A DNA stretch of 64,000 nucleotides from Dysidea avara. Lineage: Eukaryota; Porifera; Demospongiae; Dictyoceratida; Dysideidae. The notes under the pieces were generated by a model. The model was not told the DNA's origin. It searched no databases and worked only from the letters and a program-made list of their open reading frames with translations. Positions 57,061 through 64,000 of this stretch are shown here, one piece after another (within the stretch, counting starts at the first letter, position 1; each line of letters opens with the position of its first letter). Location: NCBI RefSeq assembly GCF_963678975.1, contig NC_089277.1, forward strand, positions 18,242,757 to 18,306,756, read 5' to 3'. Both the position numbers and the translations under genes were made by a program.

Positions 57061-57239
57061 ACAGTTACATCCCACACTGCAGTTGTTTTAGGTTAGCTAC
57101 ATGCAACTCAGATGTCTAACTTACCTGCATGTTCACATCATTTCAGTGCATTTGCAGAATGGCAGAAGTCATATTCTTTAAATGTGACATACCATGCATG
57201 CTACATAGCTGCATGGGTGGCATTGATGTTTACTGTTTG

Positions 57240-57415
57240 GTTTCCATTAATTCATAAGGATGACTGCAGGTTCGAGGCTGCCTAGGTCTTCTTTCTCCAT
57301 CTTTTCAAACACATTTTCTGTAACAACTTTAAACAGGCTGTCGGACCAGGTGTCCTACAGACCTTCAGCACTTGTGCTGTAAAGTCTTAATAAATAATAA
57401 ATAAATATAAATAAG
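57240..57415 (+). repeat. SINE copy with LINE-like tail
   Basis: Closely follows 50900-51050: GACTGCAGGTTCGAGGCTGC, CATCTTTTCAAACACA and CCAGGTGTCCTACAGACCTT with GTGCTGTAAAGTCTTAA, ending in AATAAATAATAAATAAATAT. The tail AATAAATA resembles the 3' end of the LINE at 19800-22190. Confidence 0.7.
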
Positions 57416-57457
57416 TTTAGTTGGGAGCGTCCACAAACCAATTTTGCTAAGCTTAAA

Positions 57458-57470
57458 GGGGGGGGGGGGG
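57458..57470. repeat. Poly(G) run of 13
   Basis: Uninterrupted G tract directly after CTTAAA. Likely an element edge; its length may be uncertain in the assembly. Confidence 0.9.
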
Positions 57471-57609
57471 AGTTCAGCCCGTGACATTATTGTTTATTTT
57501 GTTGTTAATGTATAAGATACTGTGTAAACAACTAGTAATAATGAGTAAGAAAGTGAAACAACTAAACAGCAATACCATTTGTATAGAATATATATTTAAG
57601 TAAAGAATA

Positions 57610-58400
57610 CCATATGATACGGTAGTACTGTATAGTATAGTTCTCCTTCAGACAGTGTAACTCAATAATGGCTGAGGCTATGGGCTTGATTTTTTCACTG
57701 TTTGATGTTGCTTCAGTCTGACAGGTGCTTTTTGCCATACCGCAGTACATACAACGCATGCATCATGAACTCTTTGTCCCCTATTTCTTTTTGCTGACAG
57801 CCCAAGGTGTTGATTCGTAGTAATGTGATAGTTTCCCTACATTTGTTAACAGGAATCGTTCGTATTTTCTGTGATTCCTGGATTAATTGCAGAGGTGCTT
57901 CTCCTACTGTTCTTCGTTTATAACACTGTGTAATGGGCTGAACATAGCTGCAAGTGAAGTGGAATAGCTACTTCACTTTTGAGTCAGTAATTAACAGTTG
58001 GGACATGCATTCAGTTGAAAACGTTACCTCTAGCACCATCCTTTCTTTTGATGTGGTAAGCATGGGTTCACCACTCACAGTAAAACAGTAAATAAGCAAG
58101 TATAAGGAAATACTAAGAAATTTAGAGATCGTAGGGAAACAAGGGTGGTTGCCTACATCTGCAGATATTTAATCCCTGATTCAGTCTATATCCATGACTG
58201 AATTAGGGATTGTCCACTGAGAAACAAGGGAGGTTGCCTACATTTGCAGATATACTAGTAGACCTTTAATCCCTAATTCAGTCATGGGTGTAGACTGAAT
58301 CAGGGATTGAATGTTCACTAAATCTGCAGTGTAGGTGACTTCCCTTGTTTCCCTACTGTTTTTCTATGATTCCTAGTGGAACTTAAAATTCTTAATTTTT
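57610..58400 (+). mobile_element. AGTAGGGACCA-family element, copy 4 (diverged), with its own foldback end
   Basis: The CTTCAGACAGTGTAACTCAATA block, the GGGCTTGATTTTTTCACTGT block and the central part align with copies 1 and 2. The end is replaced by a different foldback (58130-58370), in which GTAGGGAAACAAGG and TTAATCCCTGATTCAGTC are each mirrored. This resembles a subfamily with a swapped terminal hairpin. Confidence 0.6.
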
Positions 58401-59219
58401 CCTTATACTTTAAAACATCATTTTTATTAATAATTCTCTTTACACCTGCATCATGTGGAGACTCTAGTTCAGTGATCATTTAGCATTGTAAAAGGTTGTA
58501 AACAACAATGCTATAGAGTAACTGATGAAAGATTTAACTCACTCACTGCCACAACTGCCTGATGGAATTGCTTATAATCGCCCGTAGCATTGCTGTCTAT
58601 GCACTCTGTAACTTCTGTCAGACATTGCTAATCCATTAACAGTCGAAGCAATTATCACCAAGTCTGGTTTTCAGGCATTCGGCATGTGCATATATGCATG
58701 AGGCCACTAATTTGAGACATACAAAAGAAGCCACTCTAACCTATATAATCCATCTCCTTATTAGTAGTGCTAATATCACTGTGAAGAATCATCTACAATG
58801 CTAATTACTGACCATCAAAAAGTGTGTGATGATATCAATTTACCCGCAATAGTGCACAAAAGACCAGTTATCCCTGTTCCCATTCACTTAAGGGGATAAC
58901 CACTCTTAAGTTGTGAGATTTTACACGTTGTTTCATGTATATAGGCTGATTTTTGCACTTGAATTTTATATAATGGCCGCTGTGCAAACAACAACTAGAT
59001 AATCCATTTCCTTGTTCAATAGCAAGTAATTTGATATAGGTATGGCTATAAGTTATAGCAGTTTAGAAGCAGTACGTAGATTGGAGCCTCTACAAATTGG
59101 GGATTAATTAAACATTAACAAGTACGTAGCTAATGTTTATACACCATAATAGTTCCGTAGACTAATACATTAGATTCATACATGTTCTTTACTTGCAAAG
59201 TAATCATTTCACTGTATGT
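58400..59219. other. Upstream region of the Roc-COR gene, no gene seen
   Basis: AT-rich, without a convincing open frame. It would contain the promoter of the following gene, or an intron if an upstream exon exists. A GTATATACAG acceptor-like site at 59223-59232 just inside the frame leaves both options open. Confidence 0.4.
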
Positions 59220-61412
59220 ATGTTATATACAGACTACTTGGCTGAGTACACTGATGCAGCAAATTACTCAAAATATTTGGCAGAAGCAAAGAAAAATGGT
59301 ATGGTTGTTAAATTCAGACACATCAAAGTCCTACTAACGGGACCACCTGCAGCTGGAAAATCAAGCTTTTTAAATCTCATTTTCAATGCCATGTTTTCCG
59401 ATGAGTATAGTAGCACTGATGTTTTGAAAACCAAACAGGGTGTACTTTCTGTAAAGAGCTATAGCCAGCTACAGAAAAATAATGAAACGGTGTGGCTTGA
59501 ACTTGATCCTAGACGCCAATTACAACAATTAAAATCGTTATTAAAATCTCGTAGTTTCTCAGTAAGTAGTCAAATAGTGCCACAAAAAGAAGCATTACAT
59601 TTTGTTATCAAAGTGCCTGAAAGTCAGACAAAGATTGATAAGAGTATTGTGGAAAGTCCTGCATTACCAGATGATTTGAGAACTGGTGACACATATAATT
59701 TAGTGTCAGTTTTTGATACGGGAGGTCAGCCAGAGTATATTGCTTTATTACCAGCTATTAACAGTGTTCCTACTATCAATTTTGTTATTCATGACCTGAC
59801 AAAAAAACTTGTTGATCCAGTACTAATACGATACAAAAGAGCGGAATGTGAAGAAGCCCCTAGCTACATACTACATTACTCAAATTTGGAAATGATCCAA
59901 CTATTAATATGTTTAATCACTGATTCATTGGAGCAAAGAATTGTGCAACTCCCAAACTGTATTGGAATACCAGAACAATCTTACATCGGATTTGTTGGAA
60001 CACATTATGATAAAGTTAAAGATGACCGAGAAGTTCTCCAAAATGTTAATGACCTATTGACCTGTGTTATAAAGGAAAAAAGCAATTTACGTGTGCTGTC
60101 CCCAGGAAACAGTGTTATTTTTCCAGTTGATAATACCACTGCAGGTAATCCTGAAACAGAGGACCCCACGATTAAAATAGTGCGTGGTCAAATTGGGGAT
60201 TTAATTAATGAGACAAAGCCCAAGGAGTTACCAATTAATTGGATGATTCTACAAGTTGCATTACAGGATTTACATGCCCATAAGTATATAACATATGAAG
60301 AATATCGGACAATTGCAAGAGAGAATGCATCAATAACAGATGAGGAAGAAGTTAAAGCCTCTTTGTCATATTTTCATATTTTAGGAATTGTGGTATATTT
60401 TGGAGTGGCTGAATTGCATAACATCATTGTTACTGACGTCAAATGGTTGTTTACTAATTTAGGTAAAATTATGCATTTGACTCCAAAAGAAATCAAATGT
60501 CTTGACTATCATCTAATGGAGAAATTCAAGAAGCAACGGTTGTTGGCAAAACGACTACTTAAAAAAATAGATTTGGGAGTGAATGAAATGTATTATTTAT
60601 TTAACACTTTGGTTCATTTAAAAATAATTGCTACTGTGATAATAGAAGGGGTCGAGTATTATTACTTACCCTGTGGTCTTTCCAGTACAATACAATATAT
60701 TGATCGTTGCAGATTTCACCTAAGTGAACCACTGTTGGTACAATTTTCATCAGGTTTTCTTCCTCGTGGTTTCTTTTCCTCACTTGTTGTGCATCTGTTG
60801 GAACAACTGCCTCAAAATTGGACACCACAGTTTTGTAGTAACACTAAACATTTTAACAATGTGATGACCTTCCTTCTTCCTGATGAAACTTTTTTGCGTT
60901 TGCACGACCACACGTATTACCTTGAGGTATCAGTTAGACATTTCAAGAGAGATGTCAAAGCTTCATATCACCATGTAGTACTGCCTGTTTTGAAAACTTA
61001 CCTACATAGAGTTTGTAGGCAATTGAATTTTAATCTACAGCGACTTCAATATGGATTCTTGTGTCATGGAGACTATGATACTGATGATCATATAGTGACT
61101 TTGAAAACCCTCAAGGTTTCTACACCTAGTCAGTTAAAGTGTAGCCGACAGCCTTCACACACTACTGTGATTGGAGAATCTCACACGGCTTGGTTTAAAA
61201 AGGTAGTGACTTATAATTACATGCTTATATTGCATATACATAAATTAAACAAATGGTGTATAAAAATTACGTACGTATGTTAACAGGGTTACCCTATTAC
61301 GTAGACGCATATATCTATAGTTAAACAAAACCAATGTTATCATTTTGTGTTTTAGGAGCATGAGATATGCGAGACATTGTGGAAGAACACAATCAGCAAC
61401 TGGCACATCTAG
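59220..61412 (+). CDS. Roc-COR (ROCO-family) GTPase, two exons in window
   Basis: Cytosolic Ras-of-complex GTPase coupled to a COR dimerisation module, as in LRRK, DAPK1 and MFHAS1 relatives. Exons 59220-61202 and 61356-61412 (GTAGTG donor, TTTTAG acceptor, phase 0) give 679 residues. The P-loop is GPPAAGKS at about 40-47, the switch II equivalent DTGGQ near 166 and the base-recognition motif THYDK near 261, followed by COR (about 345-640). COR wording includes LSYFHILGIVVYFG, YYYLPCGLSS and FLPRGFFSSLVVHLLEQL. No leucine-rich repeats, kinase or death domain are visible, so this is a minimal form. An AATAAA lies 14 bases after the stop. I used ATG 59220; alternatively the exon begins at 59233 after an acceptor and more N-terminal exons lie upstream. 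The roughly 2-kb single-exon core suggests a retrocopy-like or expanded-family origin. Confidence 0.85.
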
Positions 61413-61425
61413 AAGCAATGCATAA

Positions 61426-61431
61426 AATAAA
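61426..61431 (+). terminator. Polyadenylation signal of the Roc-COR gene
   Basis: AATAAA 14 bases downstream of the TAG at 61410-61412, in the expected position for a very short 3' UTR. It supports the second exon and the stop codon choice. Confidence 0.6.
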
Positions 61432-64000
61432 CATAATATGCAGTCCTCTAGGTACATACGTAATTATATGCTTCAAAGTGATAAGTATTAAGAGATGTCT
61501 ACACTTTATATTAATCAGCCCATTGGAACTTGCCATATACACTGTATATACTTGATCATACACAAGTGATTTTTCAGCTATATCTTTGTGGTCTTTATTC
61601 CATTTCATGAACACTCACAAAATGTTTGATTATCGAAATAGGCTATCGAATTTAAATCCTCGTTCTTAATTGCATTAAAATTCAAACTGCTTCTCTTACA
61701 TACGTACTTACAGTTAATGCATTCACATCAATACTCAGGCATTCATTGTTTGACATTATTATGTAAAGTTTTGATTAGACTATAGTGCACAAAATAGAAC
61801 AGCTAAAGGTAAATGGTGCTTGTCTATTGTGTTTCTATAAACAGCCAACTATTAGCATTTTATCATCATAATCAATGATGACCTCATTGTCTATATATCT
61901 ACTTCCCATACCATATATACTTACTAAGGAAGTGTTCTTTACATTCAGGCCCTTGTTCAGGAAGGGTTCAGTAGGTTTGGACAAACTGTGCATTTTAACA
62001 ATGTCCATGCACAATCCACTAGAGCACTGTACTCAATAGGAAGACCAAGGTACTCTAATAGAGCCAGTCCAATACTCTAATAAGACCGTCAGCTATTTAG
62101 TAGTTCTTTAACAAAAAGTGTTTTGAAACACCACCAATATTTTGACATGTATTTTCAACTGGGGAACCCAGACCCCCTATGTAACTTTAGCATGGCTCCA
62201 CTTTTTATGAGGGTCTGCAGTAAATTGGCTGGCTTTACAGTGTTAAGTTATGCTTGGCTGAAGGCATCAGTTTGTTACTTATGTAGCGTAAGCTACCAAT
62301 GAACGGAATGTTTATTCCATTGGCATGTCCCTTCTTGTCCAAACACTCCTGGAGCACAACTTTTGGCAGAGGTATTCATCTTGACTTTGTCTTCCTGTGT
62401 ACCAAGTTTGGTGTCAAAAGGTGCTTCCCCTGACCAGTATAACAGCTGAAAACATGCAAAGTCAAAGTAACTGTTTATCGGAACCATGGCTCAATCACTG
62501 GGCTTGCGTGTTTCAATTATCAGACAATGGTCCAATGACTGGTCATGGCCTTGCTCTGGAACTTCACAAAAATCCTGTATATATATATATATATTTTTTA
62601 TGAAGGTCTAACCAACATCCATGCAAAATTTCAGCATGTCAGATCATCTAATATTTTTGTTGTTGTAAAAATGCACACAAATTGCTTGGTAATTAAACAC
62701 ACAATGGTCATTTAAGGGCTCTACAGTATTTAATAGTGAAACAACCAGCTCCCAACCAATTGTAAATCCTTCTCTTAGTTCTGTTCTTGATTTCTTGGTG
62801 GTTTCTAGATACTTTGTAGGGAAAGCATGGTGGCATACTTAAACTCTGGTCGTGGAGATGAATATTAGGTTCCATACGCTTCTCAACAGTTGGCTAGATG
62901 GTAGTACATTATTCTGGACTATACATTCTCATCAATCTTATCTTTCATTTACAGCTGCCATGTCATCTTAGGTTACACCAGTTCAACTCCGAAGTTCGAC
63001 ACTAGCCATACCATGTTTTTCTGTGGAAAGTTTCAGTGACCACTGGCCTTGATCATGGCTTGACTTGTTTCCTTTATTGCTTGGTGACTAACATTGAAGA
63101 AGATATTAACAGTAGATTGTCATGGGCTTTCAAAGTGACAAAGAGAAAGTGCCATTGATGGTGCAGGCTGAACTCGCTTCTAAAAACAATCCCAAATCTA
63201 CAGTATGGAAGTTACACCAACTGTTAACCTTTGTCCATTTATTTATCAGTAGAATTACAACCTTTAACAAACATAATGCACTCTACCATGCCACTTCTTG
63301 TATGTACCACAGAATTCCACTGTTTTTAGTGGTATAACACTTGTCCGATAATTGAAGTATGCGTTTCCAGTAATTGAGTCAATCCAATAAATGGTTGCTC
63401 ATGCTATAGTCAGAAGAAGATTCTGTTAGATAAATTTCTTTAAAATTCTACAGAAACTAGTTGAAACTATTTCAGGTTGCTGTTAGTATATGTTTGAGCT
63501 TGACTATGCCTAGCCAATGCATGCATGCCATGCCTATAGTCATTGTGAGGCTGGTTTTTGGCAGGAAATTGCAAACTTTCACAATTCTTAGCATACTACT
63601 GTATGACACACAGTTATATAGCAAACTAAGAAACCTATCAACAGGAAAATGGGAAAATGATAATACCATGTATACATAATTTTCAATTCATACATACGGC
63701 AATGTGTACATGTATACAAGTGTACATAGATTAATGGCTAAATTGTATATATATCTCATTTTATAGAGTACTGATTTACCACTGCCATCCAGGATTCAAA
63801 GTATGTATGCACATAAGTGTGCTTGTACTTTATATACTGTAGCTAATTAAAGTGCATGAATTTATAACGGCAGAGCAAGTTGTTGATGTAAAGGGGGCTG
63901 ACCAGAATCACTAGTATGCAGTCATTTTACATGTTGCTTTAATGATGCCACAATATTAATTTTATCACTACTGCATTTTAACTAAAACACTATTACACTA
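61432..64000. other. No gene recognised to the right edge
   Basis: AT-rich sequence with an (AT)n run near 62577-62595 and no open frame of known family. TAGGGCTC-type and GGCTGAAGGCATCAGT motifs near 62255 echo the AGTAGGGACCA family (its CTGAAGGCATCAGT block), so a remnant of that family may be present. Confidence 0.45.

Noticed and set aside
56810..57077. His/Thr/Tyr-rich minus-strand frames
   Set aside because: They come from the minisatellite at 56860-57060.

Overview
The window is eukaryotic nuclear DNA from an animal, most likely an early-branching one such as a sponge (inference). The reasons are small-exon genes with GT-AG introns, a germ cell-less (GMCL) BTB gene, an ASMT-type O-methyltransferase, a Roc-COR GTPase, and AT-rich intergenic DNA crowded with MITEs, SINEs, LINE pieces and a Ty3/gypsy element. 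Exon models were built by eye from reading frame, splice sites and family motifs; no alignment program or RNA data was available.

Region 1 (1-14685) holds the well-supported genes. A GMCL-like gene (1357-3260, minus) gives nine exons, and its 3' part runs off the left edge. About 150 bp upstream of its ATG ends a four-exon, membrane-anchored O-methyltransferase gene (3413-5581, minus). A divergent promoter with two identical TCACGTGA boxes separates that gene from an eight-exon plus-strand gene (7188-14685). This third gene encodes a 1339-residue protein with an N-terminal CCHC zinc finger, a novel-looking beta-rich region, a long coiled coil and a C-terminal CAP-Gly domain.

Region 2 (14686-30800) has no clear host gene. 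It holds a broken LINE (19800-22190), a second LINE fragment on the minus strand, several inverted-repeat elements, tRNA-derived SINEs and one element carrying exon-like open frames.

Region 3 (30816-43679) holds a duplicate of only the first three exons of the CAP-Gly gene, spread over 13 kb with frames and splice sites intact. Its introns contain a degenerate Mag-like Ty3/gypsy element (33454-38329, 5-bp target duplication), itself holding a hAT-type MITE (8-bp duplication), and a 31-bp minisatellite of about 1.5 kb.

Region 4 (43680-59200) is almost all repeats: foldback elements, a 2.5-kb long-inverted-repeat element, members of a family with AGTAGGGACCA-type ends, and a Mutator-like element (9-bp target duplication) holding a second hAT-type MITE (8-bp duplication). 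Region 5 (59220-61412) is a two-exon Roc-COR GTPase gene followed by an AATAAA. The final 2.5 kb shows nothing recognisable.
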